Assembly (NCBI GenBank): GCA_025677815.1
Contig: JAIXMP010000022.1
Coordinates: 186,001-250,000 of the forward strand
Length of the DNA: 64,000 bases
Origin: Phascolomyces articulosus
Lineage: Eukaryota > Mucoromycota > Mucoromycetes > Mucorales > Lichtheimiaceae
Direction: 5' to 3'
Position 1 is the first letter of the stretch; every line of letters begins with the position of its first letter. The notes beneath the pieces were generated by a model. That model did not search any database. It was not told the origin of the DNA and saw only the letters and a program-made list of their open reading frames with translations. The position numbers and the translations under genes are program-made. Shown here piece after piece: positions 1 to 11,989 of this stretch.

Positions 1-1021
1 AAATGAACGTTGACACATACTACAAACATAAGGTCGTTCTCCTGTATGTAATTTTTGATGTCGTTTAAGATCGTGTAGTCGTCGAAATTTAGAATCACAA
101 GAATCACACTATTATTATTAAAAAAATCATGTTAATAATAAATAAAGAAGGAAAGCTATCATCTTCCCCCCTTTCTCTTTGTCTATTTTATTTTCTCCTC
201 AAAAGCAACAAAAAAATAAAATAAAGAGAGAACCAAGCCAAAAGACCTAAAAACAACAACTCCTATTTTTTTTATATATAGAAATATATATATTTATATA
301 CCTTGTAAGGTCGTTCCATGGAATGCGTAGCAAAATGTGATTTAAGATTATGCGCCCGGCTAAATGTTTGATCACATTGTGTACATGTAAATGGCTTGGA
401 TTGATGAGAATTATCACGTCGTTTTGTAATTTGTTTGTTGACTGAAAAGGATGTATATAATCCACCATCATGGGTATGCTTCGATGACCCTACAGTATAT
501 GTATTATTTCCTACTCGATAGGTATTATCATGAGGGGGTGGAGGTGCTTCTTGATGATGATGATGTTGGTATGGATGTGATTGTTGTTGTGATGGTGGTG
601 GTGAAGAGGAGGATGTAGATGAGGATGAATATGGTTGAAGCTGCGGAGAAGTAGAAAGATGAGGCGGAGGAGGCGCTGTTGATACTCCTCCTGCTACTGG
701 TGCTGGTGTTGATTGGTGTGCAAGTGGTTGTTGCTGTTGTTGTGTAGAAGCAGAAGAAGAGACCTGAGGTGCGGCAGGAGAAACAGGTGTTGGTAAATGA
801 GCAGGCCAACTTGATTGTGGAGCTTCATTGGTACGAGTAGAAATACTTAGAGTATCATTACTACTCCTTGGCATGGGAGTGTTTTCAATTTTATTATCAT
901 TATTATTTGCTGAATTAGGACGGTTTAACAATGAAGAAATGGAAGAAGACGTGGGAGTTGTTGCAGGAGTTGTTGTTGTCACAGGTGGTCGCGGTGAAGT
1001 GAGTGGTGAAGTTGTAGACAT
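1..1021 (-). CDS. C2H2 zinc-finger transcription factor, 5' part (runs off left edge)
   Basis: This is the N-terminal part of a nuclear C2H2 regulator. The model is complement(join(<1..108, 302..1021)). The start is the ATG at 1021-1019; the upstream in-frame stretch is low-complexity and lies in the leader. Exon 1 encodes 240 residues, mostly Ser/Thr/Pro/Gln/His-rich, and ends in a first finger (CTQCDQTF...HNLKSHFATH) followed by ERPYK. The donor is GTATAT after AAG, and the intron closes at TAATAATAG. Exon 2 opens in phase with a second finger (CDSCDSKF...LHDLKRHQKLH), then a TGERPYVCSMC linker and the start of a third finger, cut by the window edge. The finger order and the NLKSH and HDLKRH helices resemble Crz1/Azf1-type fungal fingers; that is a family-level resemblance only. 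The missing C-terminus prevents a firmer name. Confidence 0.85.
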
Positions 1022-1186
1022 ATTAATATATATATATATATAAATATCAGAAAAGGAAGAAAGTAAAAAAAAAAAAGAGAGAGAGAGAAAGAGAGAAAGA
1101 AAGAGGAAACGATAAAAAATAAGGCGTAGCAAAAAAAAAAAAATGATTTTTTTTAGCACAAGTGGAAAAAACCGCCTGCGCCTCAT

Positions 1187-4100
1187 CTTTTTTAAGTTTA
1201 GCCTTTTTAAACACGATGCCTTGTTGAGTAATAAAATGTCCTACATGAATAATTATAACATATACTTAACTGCACCCTAATATAAAAAAAATGAGGATGA
1301 CTTTTTTTATATTGTGGCTGAACAAGGCTTGGCTTGATAATGATATGTAACTTTTTTATTTCTTACTTTCTTTTCTCTTTTTGATAACTCTCTCTATTTC
1401 ATATATATATTAAGATAAATATCTATTGAGTATCGATATATTCTCGCTATAAAAATATTCATTATTTTGAAAAAAAAAAAAAAACACAATAATCTTATTT
1501 TTCGGTCAAGTAGCCTATTCGGTATAGAAATCCATGATTGCATTATATCACATAATGTATATATAAAAACACAATGTGAAGCAAGGGGGTGTACAGGATT
1601 TTCTTAATGATTGGCGGGGGGTTTTTTTCTCTTTGGCGTAGTGAGGTCTTTTGATTGGCAGGAAGTGAAATTCATGATAGCGGCTGTAATTTTAAGTTGA
1701 ATTATTGTCCCTTCTTATAAATAGGTAATGATAGTCCATTCAGCTGGCTCCTTACAGTCGGAAGAGCCATTTCACGGTGAGATGAACCAACTGCGTGATT
1801 TTTATTGGTTTTTCCCTAATTTCACGTTCGCTGGTGGATATCTTTTTACTGCGCCTTAATTTTTTACCTTTGCCTCCATGTACTTTTTTCTGACAATATT
1901 TAGTACCAGTTTTTTTTATTTAAATTACTATACCATTTATTTTATTGTGATGATTATAGCACAAGTAATGTGACCGAATTGCAAGTGGTAGTAGTGCAAG
2001 GAAATCGTAGCTAGATTTTTTTTACATATACATCTAATAAATCTATTTGTACTTTCACTTATATAATGCAACCAGTAGAACCATCATAGTTTATCGTCTT
2101 TTTCAATGCTGCTTTTCCTGTTTTTGGCACATAAATCGATAGGCTTTTATCAGTTGCCCTGTTGTTTTCGCTCTTGTTCTTCGATGATCCAATGCTATAT
2201 AACCAGGTAGGAACCGGCTTTTTATGTCAGTCTCCCAGATGGTGTTATCTTGTCTTCAATCAAATTCTAGTATAATAAGCATTTATATGGGAATGGATGG
2301 GTTATTGTTTGCAATGCAGTGACTCACATTGCCTCTTTTTTTTTGCAGTTGTATTATTATACAGATATATAAACAATATAACCATTTTGTTTGAAAAATA
2401 TATACTTCTATTTAAAATAATGCCCCATGATGACATATTATATTCTAAGTTTTTCACATCTTAATCCCTTTCCAACATTCCATTAACAGTAAAACAATCT
2501 TCTTGCAAATCATAGCTTGGATGTGTATCCTTGTTTTCTCTAATCTTGTCTCTATGAGGAGAGAACCTTGCTTTGTATTAAACGCAGATAGGCAACGTTT
2601 GCTTGGCATGGGTAGTCCATCAGAATAGAAGTTGAGTACATATAAAAAAACTGAAGCCAAAATGGTTCATTCTAAATCAGGCAGGTACTATCTCGAGAAG
2701 AAAGCTGGTTAGTAAATCATTCTGTACAAAAAAGTTGACAATAAAAAAAGTAATTAGCACATTCCTAAACTAATGTACTTAAAAACGCAGACTATTCATG
2801 GTCCAGAAGATGGTAAAGCGTCGTCATCCAGATTTTACACTTACAAGAAGCCATCGCAATTCCCTAACATGTCCCAGGAAAGTTAGCATACGCTTAAAAT
2901 AAATGACATACCAAGACCTGTTGCATGTCCAAGGTAACTATAACTCAAGCGTCTATGCTATGAGAACATAAACACGCTGAACTAATGAGCAGTTACAATG
3001 GCAATTTGGCAGAAGAGTGCATTTAAGCGTGAACAGCTAAAGAAAAAGATCCACGCGCGCCACAAAATTATATATCCTGTGTTGGTCTAGATAAAATATT
3101 TGTTTCAGCTACATTAATAAAATGGTTACAGCTTTATATATGAGACCATGAGATAATTATAACTGAAAACTGTTTGCATTATTAAAAAAAGGCCCCACCA
3201 ATCATTACGGAAAATCCTGTATAAGGATGCAACTGGATGAGATTAGAAAATTCAATTGGAGAGAATGTTTCCAAAATAAGAAATCTTGGTGCTGTTTGTT
3301 GTTATTCTTCTCCTTGTAACTTATGTTAATCGAATGGTTTGTAATAAGTAATCCCTTTGAAAATCCTTTTTATTTTTGTTTTATGATTATTTACTACTAC
3401 TAACTGCTAATCAATCATAAACTATACTTAGTTATACAGTATTACATCCTACTTTTTTTTTTTAGAAAAAAAACATTAACAATGGCTATGATTCTCAATA
3501 CTCTAAATAATAGATTAAACAGATAATAAAGAGTTAGATGGTGATATTCCATATTTATCAAAGTAACACTATGTGTTACTCGATCTGTGACCACAAAAAA
3601 AGGCTGCGGTTCTTGTTTTATAATGCGCAGCATTAAGGACCCAGTTCTTTCAATGATATAAACACCTTAAGAAAAAAAATTCAGAATTTATTAAAGATTT
3701 ATTATGCAATTATATACTTTTGCATGATTTTCAATACTTTTTGGATAAAAAACTGAATATGTTTTGAGTAACTAAATTCTTTCATAATCATTAATAATAT
3801 TTTCATAATTTCTAACTATTCTTTACATCAATATTTTTTAGATGTGTTGAATATTTTGTACATTTTTTTTTCATACCATGATAAATCTTGAATATTTTTC
3901 TCCTAAGGTGAGAAAATTTTGTAAAAAAAACGCCGACGACCTTTTTTAATTCTATGTGGCACATCTTGTTGTAAATTAACCAAGGAACTACTTGACATTA
4001 ATTTATTCTCTACTAAATCACTTATTCATCATAGAAGTCCTTCTTTTTCACATGTATATATAAGATATTAATAGCAAAGTGCTACGTAACCATGAATACA

Positions 4101-4738
4101 TACAAACAAGAGTAGAAATACATAATATGAGAAAATAATCATTACAACAGGGTGGTGTGATGGTGTTCAATAATAATTTTAATTTATATTAGATAACGTG
4201 CCATTTTGTATCATTATTATTGACATTAGATCACAAAATGCATTATGGTTCCAAGAGTATGGATAATCTATGCAGTATACAGTTTAGTCATTTTGCATAC
4301 AAATGGATCTGATAAACAGTATACTTAATATCATAATAAAAGTATATGCCAATAATCGTAGCTTTATAACGTCTTCAACAATGTCATTCTCTTATATACG
4401 ATAATATAAACAACACACTCCAAACGAAATATCTTTTTTTTTCTAGAATACCTAATCGCCTCACTGTGCCATTGGCACATTTTCGTTCTCTACATCATCG
4501 TAGCATATTTCCTGCCTAAAAAACCACTTTGATCGTTCAAGACACAACGTCATACATTGGTTTCTTTGGCTTCTAGAGCCTCAGAATTATACCAATATAT
4601 TGTAAATTTCAAGCGAATTCATCAAAAATTTTAGTTATATAAAATGCACTCTAGTAAAGATAATACTTTCATTTCCTTGTATATAAACGCATTACTTTGC
4701 TTGATAATACGAGATGTTGATATATTGTTTAGCCTTAT
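1187..4738. other. Gene-poor AT-rich stretch with weak coding-like relics
   Basis: No convincing gene was found. The leader side of the zinc-finger gene (1021-1200) has GA-rich and poly-A tracts. Around 2780-3080 (+) one frame has a protein-like composition (FYTYKKPSQFPNMSQES, then after several stops FKREQLKKKIHARHK), which suggests an old decayed coding sequence, but no family was recognised. A minus-strand frame at 2454-2660 is open but not recognisable. From about 3780 to 3910 there are repeated TGAATATTTTT motifs ending in CTAAGGTG, echoed near 49.2 kb. Confidence 0.4.
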
Positions 4739-4850
4739 ACTATTATATTATATATAGAGAGCTGACGCAAGTTAATCCATCATTAAACTATTATATTATA
4801 TATAGAGAGCTGACGCAAGTTAATCCATCATTAAACTATTATATTATGGC
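4739..4850. repeat. 48-bp tandem repeat, two full copies plus a partial
   Basis: A unit beginning ACTATTATATTATATATAGA and ending in CATCATTAA is repeated head to tail with a period of 48 bp. The first copy starts at 4739, the second at 4787, and a third partial copy of about 15 bp starts at 4835. The full copies look identical by eye. A small open frame across it (4714-4950) is created by the repeat and is not called as a gene. Confidence 0.9.
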
Positions 4851-7800
4851 ACATTTTATTTTTCGTACTGAGGGAAGTTATACTGTCTATATTGTTGGCA
4901 TGTTTAAACTATTATACAAATATAACTTCAAAGTAGAATATATATGTTAGCAGTTCATATTGTTTTAAATCTATTTTTGTGTCAAAAAATAGATAGTAGG
5001 TTGTGATTAGTGTGTAGTCCTCCATAGCCACCTGAGTAATTAATTACCAAAAATGATTATATAGCGCTGTTGGGTGTTTAAATCCAGCTACATCCGCAAT
5101 TGGAAGTGTCATGCTGGATAGGTGGGGAGAGCATCATCGAATGATAAATTAATACATAAGGGGAGCAGCAGAACCTTGAATAATGCCATCTTTTGTATGA
5201 GTTCTATTGTTGTTATTAACCCTACTGTTCGTATACTATCACTCTTCGAATTTCTTAAATGCAATAACACTAACATTTATAAAATACAGTGATACAATCA
5301 AAAAACTGCTTAATTTAATGGATAGATTGTTTCTAGTTATACTGGGTCTTCAATTCCCTTTATCATTGGTGTGATTTTGATACTTCTTGGGGCATTAGCA
5401 CAAACAAAATAATAGTTGGTCCTTCATATTAAGCAATATACCTTTTTTTTAAAAAAATCTCGGATGCTTCTTGTTTAGTTAAATCATCATTACGTACCCA
5501 GCAAAATTATAACCACAAAAATAACAAAGTCTTTGAAAACTTTCAGAGGTTGAATTGTCTTTGCAAGGTTGCTGCTAATGGTACATATATGCTGTTTTTT
5601 CTTCTTCCAATACCAAGTTGCTTTTCATATTCTGAGATTGGAAGGGTTGGGGGATTACAGTTAAATCCCGCTTTTGCAACCTCAGGATATTCCGAGATTT
5701 TTTGCAATAAGTCGAGTTTCGCAAAAAAAAAAAACCAGGAATGGTCCAAATTATATATATATATATATATATATATGCTTTACTTTTAAATAACATAAAT
5801 GTCGAAAAAGTTTGACTTTTGAAAATATTAAACCATAATTTCTGCTATTGGTCGGTCTAATATAAATATTCTTTTCAAAACCTATTTTTACGCCTTTATG
5901 ACTTTGGAGTTGGGTCGTAAATCCGGGACTATAGCGTAATCATTGAAAACGAGATTCTATGCATATTTGTTGTGGTTATTAGGAATCATTTTATTCCTTC
6001 AAAAAAACAGGAAGGTACAGTTTATGCATGATTATTGCTATTTTAGAGTATTTGTTTACCTCTGATTAAGTGCAATAGATCAAAGAATCTGTTGTGAGTT
6101 GCATATTAAACTCGTTTTGTTTTGTTTTTCTTTAAAAGATGTGGTTTTTACTTAATTCTCAATTAACACTGTGCCCTTTGGGCTATAATAGTTAGAGACA
6201 GATCTAATAAGAGGAAGAGAGAAAAAAACCCAATGTCGCACGGGACAGGGAAAATATGGGGGTAGTGTATCGTACTGTGGTGATATGGAATTGAGGAGAG
6301 GATAGGTTAAGCAGCCAATATGGGAGCTGCTACCAGGAAGGGGATTGATTTTTTTCACATTTCCAAAAAAAAAAAAAAATTGCAAAAGCGGGAGTTGGCT
6401 ACTTGGTCAAAATAAGTGTACCCAATTGAGTAGTAATATTTTCTTGACCAGTTTCAAATACATTTCTATCAGCTGTCTACACCGTGTTCAATATATGATA
6501 CATATTACAGAAACAAATGTTGTTGTAAGTTGATGGCAGCATCAGTGACTTGCATACCATACCAACTTCAGTAATATGCTGCATTGCTTCATGTATTTTT
6601 ATAGGTGAGGTAGTGGGGAATTGTCAAGCTATGCTGATAACATAGCTGAATTTTGAAAATATTCCTACACTCAAATTGATATCGAAAAAAAAACAAATTT
6701 TACAGAGGTTGGGTTAGTTTGTAAAAGGGGCATTAGCTAGCTGTTCATCATTGGTTGAAAATTTGACATTAACTGCATTGAGCATGATACTCGTTAATAG
6801 CATTAATTCCTGTTGTAGCACCTGTGCAACAAAGAAAAGACTCTGGTCTTGTTCATATAAAGCAAACTTCTGAAACGAAAATTGTGCTTTAACATGATCC
6901 CCTTGCTCCGTTGTAGACATACTCGTTCTATAACCATCATACATTCGGTAGGTTATACTTGTATATTTTAACAGATATTAAATGGTCATAAATTCGATCA
7001 TGAATGATGCAAGTTTTAGTTGTATACCCCTTGTCTATCTCGAATGATCTGTAAAGATTATTTTACCTATTTATTTTGCTACACCATACAATTTATTATG
7101 TAAGACATTGGACATAAACTCCCTTTATACTACCCATCATATTCATTGTATCATATCTTTTTTGTCTCAACATTTTTTGTCCTATATTTCTGGTATAGTG
7201 TTTTTGTTTATATTCTGCAATATCGCTGGTCAATGGTTTACCTGTTATTAATACAATACGTCGTGATAACAAGACAATTATTCACCATGTTACGAAGCAT
7301 CTTTTAGTTTAGCCATAAACTTAGACTGGATGTTGCTTTTATATTTATATATAGGTAGTAAAAAAAGAGAGGCATATAAAAGAAAGTGATGGAGAGAGTG
7401 TCACCCATAGCTAATGAATAGCGAAAGCTCACAAAAAATAAAACTAAATTTATTCAGATGTGTTCTTTATTATTATGATGTATTTTTTTTTTGCTAAAAG
7501 CATTGCAGTTGTCACTAGCAGCATTCACCATAGCAGATTTTTTTTTGAGATATATATTACGAAATACAATATATTACATAAAGTAAAGTAAAGGAAAATT
7601 GCTATGCGTATCACCCTGAATTGGGTCCACTGGCGCTTTATATGTGACGATAACCCAAAAGAATGTGGCAAATCGCCAATTCGCTAATGTTTCTTGATTC
7701 TATGTAGCAACAACGATACTTCTTTTTTCAAGCGATCCTTCTGTTTAGATGGTCTGAATATTTGGAGTGAACCGGTTGAAACGTTTCAACCGTAGCTATC

Positions 7801-8292
7801 TTATGATTGGTGGCATAAAACCAAAGAAATATTTGGTATGTGATGCATTATAATTTACTACATGTACAGCAAACATTGCGGCAATAACTCCAGTACGGGA
7901 ACAACTGCATAAAAAATAATATCGTTTTGGGAGGAAGGGATTGCTGTTCAACAACAAAGGATGTACTATACAAATTTATCATGGGATTCATAATATAGTA
8001 AAGTAAGGAACGTACATGTGGGGTTTATGATTCTTTTAGAATGTAATACCAGTAGCTCGTGAGAACAGGTTATACTGGTAACTCATACCAAGCATAAATA
8101 TATATGGCGGATTTTGAAAAAAAATGTGGCGTGAATCCCTTGAATGCCTCCAAATTGTTTTTCCCACCTTAAACTTTCGCTTGAATTTCCGTGGTATCCA
8201 TTTTTTTCTCTCTTTCTTTTAATAAACAATAAGGAGGTAAACGCACATTTTATTATATAGACTGTTACTATTTAATAGAAATCAAAACAAAA
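4851..8292. other. Gene-poor AT-rich stretch
   Basis: No intact gene was recognised. A minus-strand frame at 5543-5749 reads like real protein (for example GIGRRKNSIYVPLAATLQRQ) but has no identifiable partner exons. Another minus-strand frame at 6714-6944 is open with ordinary composition. Both are best seen as unassigned coding-like scraps. An (AT)n run lies at about 5752-5776 and a perfect 20-bp palindrome at 7773-7792. Confidence 0.4.
7773..7792. repeat. 20-bp perfect palindrome
   Basis: CGGTTGAAACGTTTCAACCG is its own reverse complement across all 20 bases. It sits about 500 bp upstream of the start codon at 8293, so it could be a binding site for a dimeric regulator, but nothing else in the sequence shows function. 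Confidence 0.7.
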
Positions 8293-8889
8293 ATGAACAA
8301 TACTTTTTCTTCTTCTTTTGATAATACTTTATTATCTATGAAAAAAATGGACCATCGAACTATTTCTACTACAACCAATCCAACAACTACTGATAGTAGT
8401 ACTGATAGTACCACTGCTCATACTACATCGACAACAACACCACTTCATCTTTATAATACTTCTTGTACTTATTGTCATTATTCATATCCTAATTTTCATG
8501 ACGATATAATTCAGCCTACCACATATTCAAGTGGTCGTACTGATGATGACACCCCATTTCAATATAATTACTTGCTCAGTTTATTTACTTCCCCCGATAT
8601 GGTCAAACATCTGACACAGGCAAGCATTAGTGAAGACGTTTCTGCATTGCCTATTCATTTACAACGCCTTATCAGTGAAGCAAAAGAAGAAGTAGTTTTG
8701 GAACGTATCAAGGCAAAACAATATCAACAAGAACACAGTCAACAAGAACAACCTTTGGCATTAATACGATTGGAGCGTGTGCGTAATTATGTACGGATGC
8801 AATCAGGTGGTGATACTGCTAATCTCATGATGACACTTACTGAACTAATGAGCGATGAAGACGAACTTGAAAACGTTTTGGGTATTTAA
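8293..8889 (+). CDS. Hypothetical acidic protein, 198 aa, single exon
   Basis: An uninterrupted frame encodes 198 residues that match no family I recognise. Residues 20-50 are almost entirely Thr/Ser. A CTYCHYSYPNF segment (about 58-68) carries two Cys spaced CxxC plus nearby His residues, but with no second pair it is not a recognisable zinc site. The C-terminal half is helical and charged (ALPIHLQRLISEAKEEVVLE, then RLERVRNYVRMQ), ending in an acidic tail with DEDELENVL. An A-rich context (AACAAAAATG) precedes the start. Codon use and composition look like a genuine gene. The region downstream to the next gene (8890-9258) is AT-rich with nothing recognised. Confidence 0.6.
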   Translation: MNNTFSSSFDNTLLSMKKMDHRTISTTTNPTTTDSSTDSTTAHTTSTTTPLHLYNTSCTYCHYSYPNFHDDIIQPTTYSSGRTDDDTPFQYNYLLSLFTSPDMVKHLTQASISEDVSALPIHLQRLISEAKEEVVLERIKAKQYQQEHSQQEQPLALIRLERVRNYVRMQSGGDTANLMMTLTELMSDEDELENVLGI

Positions 8890-9258
8890 CGAAAATGACC
8901 CTTCTATTTTTATCAAACTTTATCAGTCAGATTTCATTTATCTACCTTTTTTTACCTTCCAAAGTCAACAGACCTCAGGGATCAAACACACATATACACA
9001 TGTACGGCACGTCGTCCCTCCTTCACTTTTTTCTTTATATCAACATACCAAACCATATAATCCATTCATAACCATCTTTTTTTTTGCATATTTTATTTTC
9101 ACCCCATTGATTGCATTTTATATTGTATGATACTCACATATTTGACAACAAATTTTATCACTTTCTCCTTTTTTTTTGCGATTGAGCAAGAAAAAAAAAC
9201 CACAATAACTAATAAAAATAAAAACATGATTTATACGTAAATAGTATCAAATGATGAA

Positions 9259-10151
9259 TTAAGATTGTTTGTTTTTTGGGTGTATCCACGTAATGAGCGA
9301 TGTATTAATATGTTTAATATCATAAAACAATTGTGTCCATGATATTTCTGTTGTAGCAATGTCTTGATAATGTTTATCGATATTAGGCTCAGTGGGTGCC
9401 GAAGAAGAGGAAGAAGAAGTAGCACCCGACGCAGCTGTATCCATGTGATCTAAATAGTCACATAGTGCTTCATAATTCCACAGATTCGCCTTGTAAAGCA
9501 GATCCAGAAATCCTCCCACAAATGGTATGCTGCTCAATACGGCATCTGACGTGTGTTTATATTTTATCTTTTTAGCTGAAACGCACTATCATCATGCAAC
9601 ATGACCCCACATCATAATAAATACAAAGCATACCGATCACAAGACTCGTCATCATTCGCAATAGTAGCCACAATGGAATACCAAAAAGTGTGGATAAATA
9701 AACTATATGTTTGTATATATTAGACAACTCTTACATTGGTTTTATTTTCTACTAACTAATGCCTATATAAATATTACCTTGATACAGTGCAAATAGCGCA
9801 CCACATAATGGTCCAACAATTGGAATAAAACTCTAATTTATATATGAATAACATATTAAAAAGAACAATTCAAACTACTCGATCGAAATATTTTATATAT
9901 GTTACCAATAAAGAATCAATACCAATGGATATTGGAAAAGCTGGTAATGCATTATCTAACCAATTCGCGTAGCGTTCAATCTTTTTAAGTAACTTGGCCC
10001 GTTCTTTATCTGTCATATGCTTCTTTGGTGTTGTATGACGAAGATAATCGAATTGCCTTTCAAACCGTGTCATTTTTGCTGTTCCACGCGGACGTACACT
10101 TTCCATACGTTCGGGTACTTTTAATCGATTATATATCCAACGTTGAAACAT
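9259..10151 (-). CDS. DUF4112-family membrane protein
   Basis: Model: complement(join(9259..9575, 9634..9702, 9778..9832, 9906..10151)), 228 residues. The four exons join in phase (246+55+69+317 nt) with GTAACA, GTAATA and GTATGC donors and AG acceptors. The protein has the DUF4112 layout. A basic N-terminus (WIYNRLKVPER) is followed by a helix around WLDNALPAFPISIGIDSLL, then the hydrophobic SFIPIVGPLCGALFALYQ and VYLSTLFGIPLWLLLRMM segments. The second diagnostic block is AVLSSIPFVGGFLDLLYKAN, followed by NLWNYEAL. Family members are small membrane proteins of unknown function. The C-terminal 60 residues, with a Ser run and SAPTEPNIDKHYQ, are less conserved. The next gene upstream on this strand starts about 200 bp away and is transcribed in the same direction. 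Confidence 0.88.
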
Positions 10152-10352
10152 GATTCAATATATTTTATTTCACCAAAAAAAAAGAAGAGAGTGAAAAAAA
10201 AACCATAAAGCTACACGGCAGATTTGTATGAAAAAAAAAGAGCCGAAACAAAACGCAAAGTAATAAAAATGACGTTATGGCACATAATAATATAACACTA
10301 ATAATTTTTTTTATTACTTCAAACATAAAAAACAAACAAATTAGGAATGTAT

Positions 10353-11989
10353 CTAATTTCTTTTTCGTAAGCCTTCTTTGATTGTGGTTGGTGTTGAAGG
10401 TGTACTGGTATTTGTATCATTTTCATGAACTGGCTTTTCGAATCGACGTTCCAATAAACGAGCTCTTCGAGACCAGCGTCGTCGTCGTGTAAAAGTTTGC
10501 ATTGCTGGGTGGCCTGTTAATTGTTTCCATGCGTTATTACCGTATTCCCAGCCATTTCGATCCACGCGACCTTGAATTTCACCCGTCATATCTACCCACC
10601 AATCGCCATCAGCCCAACTCCAAACTTTCTTGGTAGTTTGTTTGATCGCAACGCCACCACTGCCAGCAATCGGTCGATATTGTACAGTTTCACTGGATGC
10701 TGGTAATTCAAAGCTTTCTTTCGATTGAACAGGTGCTAGTTGATTATCTGTCCAAGGTGCTCGTTCACTCGGCATCATATTGGTTGTCCAATCCATACCC
10801 AACCACCAACGCTATTATTTTATTATAAGAAAATCAGTACACAGCTTCACATCTTATCTTCAATAAGAAATAAAGTAGGATCGGTTAAATTTACCTGGTT
10901 TTCATAGATATCAAATTGAAAGATCATTTCAGTGCGTAATCCATTAGATGTTGTATTTTGTTCTTCCACTTGATTTTCACTTTTGATCACAGCCATTGCT
11001 TTGGACTTCTCACGACGTGCTCGTTTCATTAATCGCGTGATCCATGACTTGAAACGACTATTACTGCCTGTTACAGGTGTCCCTGTTGCTGCTGCCGGGG
11101 TACGGAACGGAATAGCAACAGATACCATAGAAATCACCAGGGCTACTCCGTAAGCCCAACAAGCTGCAAATGCGTGTGTAACAAGCACATTACGACGCAT
11201 CGCCATGACAATCACTTTAAACCAAGGTGAAGGGCTGACCAACAAGAAAGATCCAACTAGTGCGATAATACCATGAGTACCAAGAACCCAGTTAAGAAGA
11301 ATCCAAATGGGCCAAGCATAAAGCATCATGGTCAAAGTGGAGGTAATGACATCAGGGCGCGAACCATCCAAAAGTTCATCGCGACTCCATTGAATCCATC
11401 GTCGTACGCGATCCACATAAGCATTGACAACAGCCAAATTGCGAAGAGTATCGTCCAGCGATACATGGCCTTCAGGTTGGAATTTACGTGAAATTAATAA
11501 TTGTTCTTCCTCTTCTTGTTGTTGTCTGCGTCGTCGTCGATCGTCATCATCATAATAATCATTGTTTTCAGCGTCTTCTTTTTCTTGTTTTAATCGTTGT
11601 AGTTGTCGTTCTTTTTCAAGTCGTTCTCGTCGTGTGCGCAATGTTCTGACGTTAAGCCATCCTCTAGCAAGTTTGACAAGGATCATACTTGGCAAAACAA
11701 AGGTGAGAACGGGTCCAGTCCATAGACATAAACTTATCCATAAGAGTAAGGCGAGTATTGATTGTCGTGGGTCAGGTGTACTCCAAGTAATGACTTGAAC
11801 TATAGAAGCACAAGTACGAATGAGTGGACCCAAAACAACAAGCATTTTTAAGATGGGTGTTGGTATTTGATCGAGCGTTTGTACGGTATAAGGTGATGTG
11901 AAACTACGACCATCATTGGAGGAGGTATCAATGTAATAGGCATTTCGTAAATCACTTGCTGCGCTAGCAACAGATTCTGTTTCTGCCAT
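10353..11989 (-). CDS. Pex24/Pex30-type integral peroxisomal membrane peroxin with dysferlin-like domain
   Basis: Model: complement(join(10353..10811, 10895..11989)), 517 residues. Exon 1 ends ...YENQ|GTAAAT and exon 2 resumes RWWLGMDWTT, giving the hallmark junction of the dysferlin-like (DysF) region of fungal Pex24/Pex28-32 proteins. Visible features are an N-terminal hydrophobic block (about 45-120: ILKMLVVLGPLIRTCASIVQ and LTFVLPSMILV), a charged coiled-coil-like stretch rich in Arg/Gln/Glu (about 118-170), and a second membrane region (about 225-300). The DysF segment reads NQRWWLGMDW, ERAPWTD, WWVDM and GWEYGNNAW. In yeasts this family works at peroxisome-ER contacts and controls peroxisome number and size; that role is inferred here from domain identity. 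Which paralogue (Pex23/24/30) it represents cannot be decided by eye. Confidence 0.88.

Noticed and set aside
5060..5100. GGTGTTTAAATCCAGC looked like a tRNA T-arm
   Set aside because: The stem does not pair and no cloverleaf can be built around it.
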